Assembly: GCF_003116035.1 (NCBI RefSeq) | Contig: NZ_LGQW01000015.1 | Location: 1,557,876-1,621,875 of the forward strand | Length of the DNA: 64,000 nucleotides | Origin: Azospirillum sp. TSH64 | GTDB taxonomy: Bacteria > Pseudomonadota > Alphaproteobacteria > Azospirillales > Azospirillaceae | Direction: 5' to 3' | In this document: one piece after another, positions 8,150 through 17,405 of the stretch | Layout: every line of letters starts with the position of its first letter | Position numbering within the stretch: the first letter of the stretch is position 1 | Made by a program: the position numbers and the translations under genes | The notes under the pieces: model-generated | Seen by the model: only the letters and a program-made list of their open reading frames with translations | Databases searched by the model: none | What the model was told of the DNA's origin: nothing

Positions 8150-9030
8150 GATCCGGTCATTCCCACCCCGAAGATCCACCCCTCCTGCCGCCTTGCGGTG
8201 TCGTCCAGCCCCGGCGGTGCCCAGGCGCGCGGGGTGCCGGCGAGCCAGCGCAGGCCGGCGGCCGACACCAGCGCATCGCTGTCATGGTCGCTGACCGCCC
8301 CGGTCCGCTCCAGCGGATGCGAGCCCAGCCGGCGAAGCGCCTCGTCCATCTCGGCGCCGTCGCGGATCTTGCGCTGGCCGAAGCCGGTGTGTTTCAGGAA
8401 CAGGCGCGGGTAGATCTCCACCATCACGCTGGCGCCCGGTGCCGGGTCATCGAAGGGCCAGACCGCTAGCCGGCCGGGCAGGGCGGTGCGCAGGGCGCGC
8501 AGCACCCGCATGCCGGCAAGCGCCCCTTTGCCGACCTGACGCGAGCCGATCAGCTTGTAGGGGCTCTGCGGGTGGCCCAGCCCATCGGCGCGGCAGGCCC
8601 ATTCGGTGGCGCGGTGCGGGTCCTCGTACCAGTCCGGCTGCGGCCCGCCATGCCAGAAGCCGACCCCGTGCAGCGGATGGCTGGCGAAGGGACCACCGCC
8701 GAAGTCGGGCTCCGCCGCGCAGATCTCCTCCACCGCGTCCCATAGATCGAAGACGGTGGCCTCGCGCCCAGGAAAGCCGTGCGCCGCCACCGCGAAGGGC
8801 AGGGAGAAGGCGCAGTCGATTCCCACCAGGGCCGGTTCTTTCGGCAGTTCCGCACGCAGCCAGTCGAACACCGCCGTCCGCGACCACCAGCCGCCGGGGC
8901 CCTCGACCAGCCGTGGGGCGGCATCGCCCGCGGCACATTCCGCCACCGCGATGCCGGCGTAGCGCTTGGCCAGCGCGCCGGACCAGTCGATGGCGATGAA
9001 GCGCCCGAAGGCGGGCGCCGCCACCGTCAT
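8146..9030 (-). CDS. DUF429-like RNase H-fold protein
   Basis: A 294-residue soluble protein with the pattern of the DUF429 family, predicted nucleases of RNase H fold: acidic strand FIAIDWSGA near the start, VGIDCAFSLPF in the middle, ASVMVEIYPRLFLKHTGFGQ, and SDHDSDALVSAAGLRWLAG near the end, giving a plausible set of Asp/Glu metal ligands. Its ATG overlaps the dnaE stop (TGATG) and its own stop overlaps the next start, so dnaE, this gene and the membrane gene form one co-translated unit. A nucleic-acid role fits the dnaE linkage, but no biochemical function is established for the family. Confidence 0.75.
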   Translation of the reverse strand: MTVAAPAFGRFIAIDWSGALAKRYAGIAVAECAAGDAAPRLVEGPGGWWSRTAVFDWLRAELPKEPALVGIDCAFSLPFAVAAHGFPGREATVFDLWDAVEEICAAEPDFGGGPFASHPLHGVGFWHGGPQPDWYEDPHRATEWACRADGLGHPQSPYKLIGSRQVGKGALAGMRVLRALRTALPGRLAVWPFDDPAPGASVMVEIYPRLFLKHTGFGQRKIRDGAEMDEALRRLGSHPLERTGAVSDHDSDALVSAAGLRWLAGTPRAWAPPGLDDTARRQEGWIFGVGMTGS

Positions 9031-12000
9031 CAAAGCTCCGCCACCTCCACCACGCCCGGCACCGCCTTCAGGGCCGAGCGGCTCTGCGCGGTGATGGTGT
9101 AGCTGCCGGGCAGCTCGATCTCGATCTCCTTCAGCGGGTCGACCTCGACCAGCACATTGATGCGGCTCTTGCCGCGCGACAGCCGATCCAGCGTGGCGCG
9201 CAGATGCTCGATCGGGCCGGGGTCGCGCAGGACGACGCGCAGGCCGGCGCTGACCGAGGCGACGGCCTCCTCCAGCGGCTTGATCTCCTGGCAGGTCAGG
9301 CGGATCTCTTCGCCGTTCAACTGGACGTCGACGGTCAGCAGAACCGCGTTGCCCGGCTCCAGCAGGGCGCGGTTGGCCGCCAGGATTTCCGAGAACAGCG
9401 TGACCTCGTAGCCGCCGGCGGCGTCCGACAGCTCGACGAAGGCGAAGCGGTTGCCGGACTTGGAGGTCTTCTCCTTCTTCGACACGATGATGCCGGCCAT
9501 CGCGCGGCGGGTCATGCCGCCGGCCTTGGCGACGTTCGCCAGATCGGCCGAGCGCACCACCTTCATGCGGCCGAGCGGGCCGGAATAGGCGTCGAGCGGG
9601 TGGGCCGACAGGTAGAAGCCGATGGCGCCGAACTCGTGCTTCAGCTTCTCCAGCGGCTCCCAGTCCTTGACCTTGGGCAGTTCCGGTTCGGGCAGGCCGC
9701 CCCCGCCGCCGCCAAACAAGTTGCCGATGCCGCTGTCGCGCTCCGCCGCCTCCGCCTGGGCGTAGCGGATGATGGTCTCCAGCGCGGCATGGACCTGGGC
9801 GCGGTTGGGGTTCAGCCCGTCGAAGGCGCCGGCGCAGGCGAGATTCTCAAGCTGGCGCTTGTTGATGGTCTTCAGATCCAGCCGGCGGGCGAAGTCGAAC
9901 AGGCTCTTGAAGGGGCCGTTCTTCCGCCGCTCCTCCACCACCGCGCGCATGGCGGGCTGGCCGACGCCCTTGACGGCGGCCAGCGCATAGCGCACCGCCT
10001 TGGTCCCGTCGGCCAGCTGCTCGACCCCGAAGATGGAGTCGGATTTGTTGATGTCCGGAGTCAGCAGCTTGACGCGCAGCCGCGCCAACTCCTGGCGGAA
10101 GACGTTCAGCTTGTCGGTGTTGCCAAGGTCGAGCGTCATCGACGCCGCCATGAACTCCACCGGGTGGTTGGCCTTGAGATAGGCGGTGTGGTAGGCGACC
10201 AGGGCGTAGGCGGCGGCGTGGCTCTTGTTGAAGCCGTAGCCGGCGAACTTCATGACCTGGTCGAAGATCATGCTGGCCAGATCGGCCTTGACGCCGCGCG
10301 ACTCCGCGCCGTCGCAGAAGATCTTGCGCTGGTTGTCCATCTCCTCCTTGATCTTCTTGCCCATGGCGCGGCGCAGAAGATCGGCGCCGCCCAGCGAATA
10401 GCCGGACAGCACCTGGGCGATCTGCATGACCTGTTCCTGGTAGATCATGATCCCGAAGGTCTCCTTCAGGATGCCTTCCAGGCTGTCATGCATGTAGTCG
10501 GCTTTTTCCTCGCCGTTCTTCACCCGGATGTATTTCGGGATGTTGTCCATCGGGCCGGGACGGTAGAGCGACACCAGCGCGATGATGTCCTCCAGCCGGT
10601 TCGGCTTCAGCCGGCGCAGGACGTCGCGCATGCCCGAGCTTTCCAGCTGGAACACGCCGGTCGCCTCGGCCCGGCTGAGCAGCTGGTAGCTCTTCTCGTC
10701 GTCCAGCGGGACGGTGGTCAGGTCCGGCTTCTCGGGGATCAGGTCGACCGCCGTCTTCAGCACGGTCAGCGTCTTCAAACCCAGGAAGTCGAACTTCACC
10801 AGGCCGGCCTGTTCGACATATTTCATGTTGAACTGGGTGACCGGCATGTCGGAGCGCGGGTCTCGGTAGAGCGGCACCAGCTCCTGCAAGGGCCGGTCGG
10901 CGATCACCACGCCGGCGGCGTGGGTCGAGGCGTGGCGATAGAGGCCTTCCAGCTTCAGGGCGATGTCGATCAGGTGGCGCACGGTGTCGTCGCCATCGCG
11001 TGCCTGCCGCAGCATCTCCTCGCTGTCCAGCGCCTGCTGGAGCGTCACCGGGTTGGCCGGGTTGTTCGGCACCATCTTGCAGATCTTGTCGACCTGACCG
11101 TAGGGCATCTGCAACACGCGGCCGACGTCGCGCAGCACGGCGCGCGCCTGGAGCTTACCGAAGGTGATGATCTGGGCGACGCGGTCGTAGCCGTACTTGT
11201 TCTGGACGTAGCGGATGACCTCTTCGCGGCGGTCCTGGCAGAAGTCGATGTCGAAGTCGGGCATCGACACGCGCTCGGGGTTCAGGAAGCGCTCGAACAG
11301 CAGCCCGAAGCGCAGCGGGTCGAGGTCGGTGATGGTCAGCGCCCAGGCGACGACGGAGCCGGCGCCCGACCCGCGGCCCGGACCGACGGGAATGTCGTGA
11401 GTCTTCGCCCATTTGATGAAGTCCGACACGATCAGGAAGTAGCCGGGGAACTTCATCTTGACGATGACGTCCAGCTCGAACTCCAGCCGCTCGAAATAGG
11501 TCCGCCTCGTCTCCGCGCGCTGCTCCGGCGTCATGTCGGGGGTGTAGACGACCTTCTCCAGCCGCTCCTCCAGGCCGGCGCGCGACTGGGCGCGCAGCTC
11601 GTCGTCCTCGGTACGGCCGCCTTCGCAGGCAAACGGCGGCAGGATCGGCTTGATCGGCTTCAGCAGGAAGGAGCAGCGCCGGGCGATGGCGACGGTGTTG
11701 TCCAGCGCCTCCGGCAGATCGGCGAACAGCAGCCGCATCTCCTCCGCCGACTTGAAGCGGTGGTCGGGGGTCAGGCGGCGGCGGTCCTCCTGGCTGAGAT
11801 AGGCGCCCTCGGCGATGCACATCAGCGCGTCGTGCGCCTCGTACATGTCGGCAGTGGCGAAATAGCAGTCGTTGGTGGCGACCAGCGGCAGGCCGTGGGC
11901 ATAGGCGAGGTCGATCAGCGCCGGTTCGATGGCGTTCTCCGCCGCGGCGAAATGGCCGCGCCCGCCCTCGTGCCGCTGAAGCTCGACATAGAGGCGGCCG

Positions 12001-12521
12001 GGGAACAGCCGCTTCAGCCGCTCCAGGACGTCGAGCGCCAGATCCTTCTGCCCCTCGTGCAGCAGCCGGCCGACCGAGCCGCCGGGTCCGCCGGTCAGCG
12101 CGATCAGCCCGGCCGAATGGCCGTCCAGCGCGTCCAGCGTCACCTGCGGGCCGGCCAGCGGGTCCGACTCAAGGAAGGCCTTGGACACCAGCGCTGCGAG
12201 GTTGCGGTAGCCCTCCTCGTTCTGGCAGAGCAGGACGAGCTGGTCGGGGGTGGCCGCCGCCTTGCCGGGCAGGCCGGGCTTGGTCTGAGCGGGGCCGACG
12301 CGGGTGATGCCCAGCACGGTGCCGATGATCGGCTGCACGCCGGCATCGGAGGCAGCCAGCGCGAATTCCAGGGCGCCGAACAGGTTGCCGGTGTCGGTGA
12401 CCGCGACGGCCGGCATCTGCTGTTTCAGGCAGAGCTTGACCAGCTCCTTCACCTTGATCGCACCTTCCGACAGCGAATAGGCGGAATGGACGCGCAGGTG
12501 GATGAAGTCGGCGTGGGGCAT
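9030..12521 (-). CDS. dnaE: DNA polymerase III alpha subunit
   Basis: The replicative polymerase catalytic subunit, 1163 residues, matching E. coli DnaE (1160). The N-terminal PHP domain starts at HLRVHSAYSLSEGAIK. The polymerase palm has GPGRGSGAGSVVAW and the catalytic PDFDIDF motif at residues 421-427, with Asp422 and Asp424 as metal ligands. The fingers, helix-hairpin-helix (ACAGAFDGLNPNRAQ), OB domain and a C-terminal tau-binding region follow. The start is set by homology at MPHADFIHL; no ribosome site is evident. It is divergent from a lipoprotein gene and heads a three-gene co-translated unit. Confidence 0.98.
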   Translation of the reverse strand: MPHADFIHLRVHSAYSLSEGAIKVKELVKLCLKQQMPAVAVTDTGNLFGALEFALAASDAGVQPIIGTVLGITRVGPAQTKPGLPGKAAATPDQLVLLCQNEEGYRNLAALVSKAFLESDPLAGPQVTLDALDGHSAGLIALTGGPGGSVGRLLHEGQKDLALDVLERLKRLFPGRLYVELQRHEGGRGHFAAAENAIEPALIDLAYAHGLPLVATNDCYFATADMYEAHDALMCIAEGAYLSQEDRRRLTPDHRFKSAEEMRLLFADLPEALDNTVAIARRCSFLLKPIKPILPPFACEGGRTEDDELRAQSRAGLEERLEKVVYTPDMTPEQRAETRRTYFERLEFELDVIVKMKFPGYFLIVSDFIKWAKTHDIPVGPGRGSGAGSVVAWALTITDLDPLRFGLLFERFLNPERVSMPDFDIDFCQDRREEVIRYVQNKYGYDRVAQIITFGKLQARAVLRDVGRVLQMPYGQVDKICKMVPNNPANPVTLQQALDSEEMLRQARDGDDTVRHLIDIALKLEGLYRHASTHAAGVVIADRPLQELVPLYRDPRSDMPVTQFNMKYVEQAGLVKFDFLGLKTLTVLKTAVDLIPEKPDLTTVPLDDEKSYQLLSRAEATGVFQLESSGMRDVLRRLKPNRLEDIIALVSLYRPGPMDNIPKYIRVKNGEEKADYMHDSLEGILKETFGIMIYQEQVMQIAQVLSGYSLGGADLLRRAMGKKIKEEMDNQRKIFCDGAESRGVKADLASMIFDQVMKFAGYGFNKSHAAAYALVAYHTAYLKANHPVEFMAASMTLDLGNTDKLNVFRQELARLRVKLLTPDINKSDSIFGVEQLADGTKAVRYALAAVKGVGQPAMRAVVEERRKNGPFKSLFDFARRLDLKTINKRQLENLACAGAFDGLNPNRAQVHAALETIIRYAQAEAAERDSGIGNLFGGGGGGLPEPELPKVKDWEPLEKLKHEFGAIGFYLSAHPLDAYSGPLGRMKVVRSADLANVAKAGGMTRRAMAGIIVSKKEKTSKSGNRFAFVELSDAAGGYEVTLFSEILAANRALLEPGNAVLLTVDVQLNGEEIRLTCQEIKPLEEAVASVSAGLRVVLRDPGPIEHLRATLDRLSRGKSRINVLVEVDPLKEIEIELPGSYTITAQSRSALKAVPGVVEVAEL

Positions 12522-12657
12522 GGCAACCGGGGGCTTGCTTGCTACGGGGCCCCTGGTTCTAGCACAGCCCGGACGCTTCCCGCGACGGTCGCGCGGGGGC
12601 ATGCGAACGTGGTATGGAAGTCGCCGCAACACGTTCAGGGATGGGGAGGACGCCGCG

Positions 12658-13317
12658 ATGGATCGGCAGCACCTTGCACCCGTCGTCCGACTGCGGCCGG
12701 TCCTGCGGGACCGCCATGCCGTCCGGGCGGCGACGCCTTCGGCCCTGCTGACCGGGGCGCTGCTGACCGGGTTGGCGCTGGCGCTGTCCGCCTGCGAGAC
12801 CGTGCCGCCGCCGCCGGCAGCGGCCCAACAACCCGCAGCCGGGCTGCCGGACGGGCCGTCCAAACCCTTCAGCTCCGGCAAGGGCTGGACCGTCACCATC
12901 CACACGCCCCCCGGCGGCAAGCCCTTCTGCGTCGCCGAGCGCGGCATCCCGGTCGGCCAGAACGCCGCCCCGCGCCTCAGCTTCCGCACCGCCGCCGCCG
13001 AGTCGGGCTTCATCCTGTCGGGCTTCACCCCGTCGGACAGCGGGGCGACGGTGAAGCCCGGCGAACGCTACGACCTGGCGGTGATGTCCGACCTGGGGCC
13101 GCGCCTGTCCTTGAGCGCCCGCGGCCTGCCCAACGGCAGCCTCTACGTCGCCGTGCCGACCAAGGGGTTCCTGGAGGAGATGGAGCCGCTCGCCCGCGCC
13201 CACCGCGTCAGCTTCCGCAGCAGCGGGTTGGGGGATATCGGCACGATGCTGCTGTCGGGATCGTCCTGGGCGATCAACGCATCGGACGAATGCCGGATCC
13301 TGCACGCGGAGTCGTAA
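12658..13317 (+). CDS. Putative outer-membrane lipoprotein, unknown function
   Basis: A 219-residue protein with an unusually long N-terminal region (about 36 residues) before a lipoprotein signal ending in LALSAC, so Cys at the lipobox is probably lipidated. A Pro/Ala-rich linker (VPPPPAAAQQPAAG) precedes a globular domain of about 165 residues with two cysteines (KPFCVAER and SDECRIL) that may form a disulfide. GGGGAGGA lies seven bases before the chosen ATG. No named family recognised; the domain looks beta-rich. Confidence 0.72.
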   Translation: MDRQHLAPVVRLRPVLRDRHAVRAATPSALLTGALLTGLALALSACETVPPPPAAAQQPAAGLPDGPSKPFSSGKGWTVTIHTPPGGKPFCVAERGIPVGQNAAPRLSFRTAAAESGFILSGFTPSDSGATVKPGERYDLAVMSDLGPRLSLSARGLPNGSLYVAVPTKGFLEEMEPLARAHRVSFRSSGLGDIGTMLLSGSSWAINASDECRILHAES

Positions 13318-13420
13318 AACCTGCTCCCCGCCCGTGGGGGTGACGCGCAGGTCAGCCACGCTGGCCGCGCGCTCCGCCGCCGATTGACCGGTCCGGCAGG
13401 GCCCGTTTAGCCTTCCGATC

Positions 13421-14302
13421 ATGCGCGCTTCCCACATCCTGCTCGCCGTGGCGGTCGCCGCCGTCTGGGGCCTGAACTTCGTCGCGATCAAGGTCGGATT
13501 GCGCGATTTCCCGCCGCTGCTGTTCTCCTGCCTGCGCTTCGCGCTGGCGGCGCTGCCGGTGGTGGTGCTGGGCTGGGGCAAGGGGCCGCCGGTGCCCTGG
13601 CGCTATGTCATCGGCATCGGCGTGATGCTGGGCGTGGTCAAGTTCCCGCTGCTGTTCCTGGGCATCGACGTCGGCATGCCGGCGGGGCTGGCCTCGCTGG
13701 TGTTGCAGGCGCAGGCCTTCTTCACCGCGATCTTCGCCGCCTTCGCGCTCGGCGACCGGCCGGGGCCGCGTCAGGTCGGCGGCATGGCCGTCGCCTTCGC
13801 CGGCGTCGGGCTGATCGCGCTGGAGATGCCGGCCGGCGATTCGCTGCTCGGTCTCGGGCTGACGCTGGCGGCGGCGGCGGCCTGGGGTGTTGCGAACATC
13901 GTGATGAAGCAGGCCAAGGCCCCCGACCTGTTCAGCCTGCTGGTCTGGGTCAGCCTCGTTCCACCGCTGCCGCTGCTGGCGATGTCGCTGGCGCTGGAGG
14001 GGCCGGACCGCATCGTCCATGCCTTCACCACCCTGACAGTGGTCGGAGTCGGCTCGCTGATCTACATCGCGGCGGGGGCGACCTTGTTCGGCTTCGCCGC
14101 GTGGGGCTTCCTGATGCGGCATTATCCGGCGAGCCTGGTCGCGCCCTTCTCGCTGCTCGTCCCCATTTTCGGCATGAGTTCCAGTGCCTTGCTTCTGGGC
14201 GAGACCTTCACCACGGCGAAGCTGGCCGGCGGACTGCTGGTGTTCGCCGGGCTGGCCCTGTCGGTGCTGAGACTGCCGGCGCGGGTGCGGGTGCGGGCCT
14301 GA
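13421..14302 (+). CDS. eamA: EamA family exporter (O-acetylserine/cysteine exporter-like)
   Basis: A 293-residue inner-membrane transporter of the drug/metabolite superfamily with ten predicted helices in two EamA repeats. The sequence closely follows E. coli EamA, the O-acetylserine and cysteine exporter: VWGLNFVAIKVGL at the start, GMPAGLASLVLQAQAFFT in helix 4, and APFSLLVPIFGMSSSALLLGE near the end. Substrate assignment rests on this resemblance; related paralogs export other amino acids. The C-terminus ends in a repetitive RVRVRA. It stands alone, about 100 bases after the lipoprotein gene. Confidence 0.85.
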   Translation: MRASHILLAVAVAAVWGLNFVAIKVGLRDFPPLLFSCLRFALAALPVVVLGWGKGPPVPWRYVIGIGVMLGVVKFPLLFLGIDVGMPAGLASLVLQAQAFFTAIFAAFALGDRPGPRQVGGMAVAFAGVGLIALEMPAGDSLLGLGLTLAAAAAWGVANIVMKQAKAPDLFSLLVWVSLVPPLPLLAMSLALEGPDRIVHAFTTLTVVGVGSLIYIAAGATLFGFAAWGFLMRHYPASLVAPFSLLVPIFGMSSSALLLGETFTTAKLAGGLLVFAGLALSVLRLPARVRVRA

Positions 14303-14413
14303 TCATAGGCCGATTTGGGGCCGACTGGGGGCCGATTGGAGATCGGATGGGGCTGGCAGGAGGAACCAGCCGCATTAAAGTCCTATTGAACTCGATGAGC
14401 TTGACGCGGCGCT

Positions 14414-16804
14414 ATGGCGTCCGGATCATTCCGGTCGATAGTTGCGTCCCTAAACCATAGGCAAGCCTTGATCTCTTCCGACAGGACCGCGCAACCGAAT
14501 GGTGGAATGCCAAACGGTGGAATGCCGATTCCGCCGATCAGGCACTGGCAGGCCCATCTGCGCGCCAGCCGGCCCCTGCGCGTCCTGCTGCTGATCGGCG
14601 GGCTGTCGGTCGCCGTGCTGCTGGCGGCGACGGTCCAATACATCGACAGCATGCGCGACCGCGAGATGGAGGGGGCGGAGCGCGAGCTGTCCACCCTGAA
14701 CCTGTCGCTGGCGGAGCAGACGGCCAGCGCGACTCAGAGCGTCGATCTGGTGCTGACCACCATCATCGAGCAGCTGAAGTCGGACGGGATCGACACGCCG
14801 GAGGAGTATGTCCGCCGGATGGGCGGGCGCGACACCTACCAGATGCTGCGGGCGCGCATCACCGGCCTGCCGCAGCTGGATGCGGTGACGATGATCGCGG
14901 CCGACGGGCACCTGATCAACTTCTCGCGCTATTACCCGATCCCGCCGGTCAACGTGTCCGACCGGGATTACTTCGCCTATTTGCGCGACCACGACACCAC
15001 CGCCCCGTTCATCAGCGAACCGGTGCAGAATCGCGGCAACGGCAGCTGGACGGTCTATCTGGCCCGCCGCATCAGCGGCCGGGACGGCAGCTTCGTCGGG
15101 CTGGTGCTGGGCGCCATCGAGCTGAGCTATTTCCAGAGGATCTACAAGGCGCTGCAGCCCGATGGCGACGGCAGCATCAGCCTGTGGCGCCGCGACGGCA
15201 TCCTGCTGGCCCGCCACCCGGTGCTGCCGGACATCGGCCGGCCGCTGGGCCAGCGCCAGTTCCTGAAGGTGCTGGAGCGCGCCAAGTCCGGCGTCTATTT
15301 CTCCTCCGGCGGGCTGAACGACGGCGCCCGTCTGGTGGCGACGCGGGCGCTGGCGGACTATCCGCTGGTGGTCAACGTGACGCGCAGGCTGGACGCCGTG
15401 CTGGACAAATGGCGCATCCAGGCCTGGACCATCGGTGCGGCGAGCGCCGTCGGCATCGCGGCGCTGCTGCTGTCGCTGTGGGCGCTGGCCCGCCAGTTCA
15501 GCGCCTACGAGGCGGCGACGCGGGCGATGGATGCCGCCCGCCGCGCCGTGGAGGGACGGGAGCAGGCCGAACAGGCGCTGCGCCAGAGCCAGAAGATGGA
15601 GGCGATCGGCCAGCTGACCGGCGGCGTCGCCCACGATTTCAACAACCTGCTCCAGGCCATCGGTATCAACCTGCACGTCATCGACAGCCGCACCGAGGAC
15701 GAGCGCATCGCCGGCCCGGCCCGGCTGGCCTTGCAGGCGGTCGAGCGGGGCGCCACCCTGACCCAGCATCTGCTGGCCTTCTCGCGCCGGCAGCAGCTTC
15801 GCCCGGTCCCGGTCGATGTCGCGACGCTGGTGGAGCGGAGCAGCCGCCTGCTCGGCCGCACGCTGGGCCAGTCGGTGCGGGTCGAGACGGAGGTGGCACC
15901 CGGCCTGTGGCCGGCGATGATCGACCCGACCCAGCTGGAAATGGCGGTGCTGAACCTGGCGCTGAACGCCCGCGACGCCATGCCCGGCGGCGGCACGCTG
16001 TGGATTCTGGCCGGCAACCGGACGGTGGCCAGCCCGGAGGCCGGCGAGCCGGCGGCTGGCGATCCGGCGATTGCCGGCCGGTTGCCGGGCGCCGGTCCGC
16101 TGCCGGTGCAGGTGGAGGGGCTCGCGGGCGGCGACTATGTGGTCCTGCGGGTGCGCGACACCGGCACCGGCATGGCGGCCGAAGTCGCCGCCCGCGCCTT
16201 CGAGCCCTTCTTCACCACCAAGGAGGTCGGGCGCGGCACCGGGCTCGGCCTCAGCATGGTGCATGGGCTGGCGACCCAGTCCGGCGGCGGGGTGGAACTG
16301 GACAGCCGGCCAGGGCTGGGCACCACGGTGACGCTCTATCTGCCGCGCGCCGAGCAGGCGGCGGACGTGGCCGCGGTACCGCCTGCGCCGCCGCCGGCGA
16401 GGACGAAGGTAACGGACACGGCAGCGATTGGCGCCGGCTGCGCCATCCTGCTGGTGGACGACGAGGAACTGGTGCGCTCCGCCACCGCCGGCTATCTGGC
16501 CCAGGCCGGCTTCGCCGTGCGCGAGGCGGCCGATGCGGCGGCGGCGCTGTCGCTGCTCGACCATGGGTTCCGGCCGGACGTGATCGTCACCGACCACATG
16601 ATGCCGGGGATGACCGGGCTGGAGATGGCCCGCACCCTGCGCGCCCGCCAGGACGAGACGCCGATCCTGATGGTCACCGGCTATGCCGAGGATCTGACCT
16701 CCACCGCCGCGGTGCGCGAAGTGTCGCTGACGGTGCTGTCCAAACCGATCGAACCGTCGCGGCTGGTCCGCTCCATCCGCGACATGGCGTCGGTCGAGGG
16801 GTGA
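14414..16804 (+). CDS. Hybrid histidine kinase with dCache sensor and receiver
   Basis: Membrane-bound hybrid kinase, up to 796 residues. A first membrane segment (about residues 54-78) is followed by a periplasmic dCache-type sensor (YYPIPPVNVSDRDYF and DGSFVGLVLGAIEL are typical), a second membrane segment at about 336-358, a HisKA domain with His407 in GGVAHDFNNLLQ, an ATPase domain (NLALNARDAMP, DTGTGM, GTGLGLSMVHG) and a C-terminal receiver with Asp727 in TDHMMP. The start is unsure: ATGs at 14507 and 14522 lie in a duplicated GGTGGAATGCC and would shorten the N-terminus by 31 or 36 residues. The ligand is unknown. Confidence 0.88.
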   Translation: MASGSFRSIVASLNHRQALISSDRTAQPNGGMPNGGMPIPPIRHWQAHLRASRPLRVLLLIGGLSVAVLLAATVQYIDSMRDREMEGAERELSTLNLSLAEQTASATQSVDLVLTTIIEQLKSDGIDTPEEYVRRMGGRDTYQMLRARITGLPQLDAVTMIAADGHLINFSRYYPIPPVNVSDRDYFAYLRDHDTTAPFISEPVQNRGNGSWTVYLARRISGRDGSFVGLVLGAIELSYFQRIYKALQPDGDGSISLWRRDGILLARHPVLPDIGRPLGQRQFLKVLERAKSGVYFSSGGLNDGARLVATRALADYPLVVNVTRRLDAVLDKWRIQAWTIGAASAVGIAALLLSLWALARQFSAYEAATRAMDAARRAVEGREQAEQALRQSQKMEAIGQLTGGVAHDFNNLLQAIGINLHVIDSRTEDERIAGPARLALQAVERGATLTQHLLAFSRRQQLRPVPVDVATLVERSSRLLGRTLGQSVRVETEVAPGLWPAMIDPTQLEMAVLNLALNARDAMPGGGTLWILAGNRTVASPEAGEPAAGDPAIAGRLPGAGPLPVQVEGLAGGDYVVLRVRDTGTGMAAEVAARAFEPFFTTKEVGRGTGLGLSMVHGLATQSGGGVELDSRPGLGTTVTLYLPRAEQAADVAAVPPAPPPARTKVTDTAAIGAGCAILLVDDEELVRSATAGYLAQAGFAVREAADAAAALSLLDHGFRPDVIVTDHMMPGMTGLEMARTLRARQDETPILMVTGYAEDLTSTAAVREVSLTVLSKPIEPSRLVRSIRDMASVEG

Positions 16805-16836
16805 GGGCAGGGCGGCGTTTCGGGAAGGCCTCGTGG

Positions 16837-16861
16837 GGAACATCGGGGGAGTGGCGGCGTT
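16837..16861 (+). promoter_or_regulatory. EcfG-type general stress response promoter
   Basis: GGAAC, sixteen bases, then CGTT: an exact match to the consensus known for the alphaproteobacterial general stress sigma factor EcfG. It ends 39 bases before the ATG of the DUF2892 gene, a normal distance. Confidence 0.7.
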
Positions 16862-16900
16862 GGAAGGGCGATCCCACCCATTTTAGCCCCCGGAGAAGCC

Positions 16901-17212
16901 ATGAACGCCCAATCCACGATCCGCGACGCCTATGACAGCGTCTTTGAAGGCCACACCAACCTCGGCATGGGCGAGCGCATCGTCTCGACCGGCCTCGGCC
17001 TTGCCGTCGCGGCGGGCGGGCTGCGCAAGGGCGCCAGCATTCCCGGCGCCATCATGGGCCTGGTCGGCGCCGCGCTGGTCGCCCGCGGCATGAGCGGCCA
17101 TTGCCCGCTGAAGGACCGCCTGTCCGGCGATCACCAGGACCGGCTGGGCCATGGCGGCTCCTATGGCGAGTCGCAGGCCGTCGACCATTCGCGCATGGCG
17201 GAAACCTACTGA
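16901..17212 (+). CDS. DUF2892-type small membrane protein
   Basis: A 103-residue protein whose central part (about residues 24-70) fits the DUF2892 family: MGERIVSTGLGLAVAAGG, a second hydrophobic hairpin (IPGAIMGLVGAALVARGM) and the family GHCPLKDRL ending. It is probably inserted in the inner membrane with polar tails on both sides; the C-terminal tail is His/Gly/Ser-rich. GGAGAA lies just before the ATG. It has a consensus EcfG promoter, so it is likely a general-stress gene. Molecular role unknown. Confidence 0.82.
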   Translation: MNAQSTIRDAYDSVFEGHTNLGMGERIVSTGLGLAVAAGGLRKGASIPGAIMGLVGAALVARGMSGHCPLKDRLSGDHQDRLGHGGSYGESQAVDHSRMAETY

Positions 17213-17405
17213 TCCGCCCCGCGACGGGTCCATCCCGTCACCGGATGACGCAGTCCGGTCACGGGAATGTGTGACGCCATTAACCCTGATGGTGAATTGT
17301 TGGGCAGGCCAGCGACGGGGTGAAGACCGGGGACCGCGGGTGTGACATCCTGCGGGGCCCGGGCAGCAGCCCCCGACCTGACGTCCCGCTCAGGAGTTTC
17401 ACCGC

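Noticed and set aside
9204-13343. A very long open frame on the plus strand opposite dnaE
   Set aside because: It is the antisense shadow of a clear dnaE in GC-rich DNA; its translation is Arg/Gly/Ala/Gln-rich without any domain.
14363-14390. GGAAC followed by a TATT about 17 bases later, as a third EcfG promoter
   Set aside because: The -10 lacks the conserved GTT, so it does not fit the consensus.
14303-14413. GGCCGAYTGG tandem triplet near 14307-14340 as a regulatory array
   Set aside because: Units differ in length and sequence and look like low-complexity GC-rich DNA; no gene-regulatory context.
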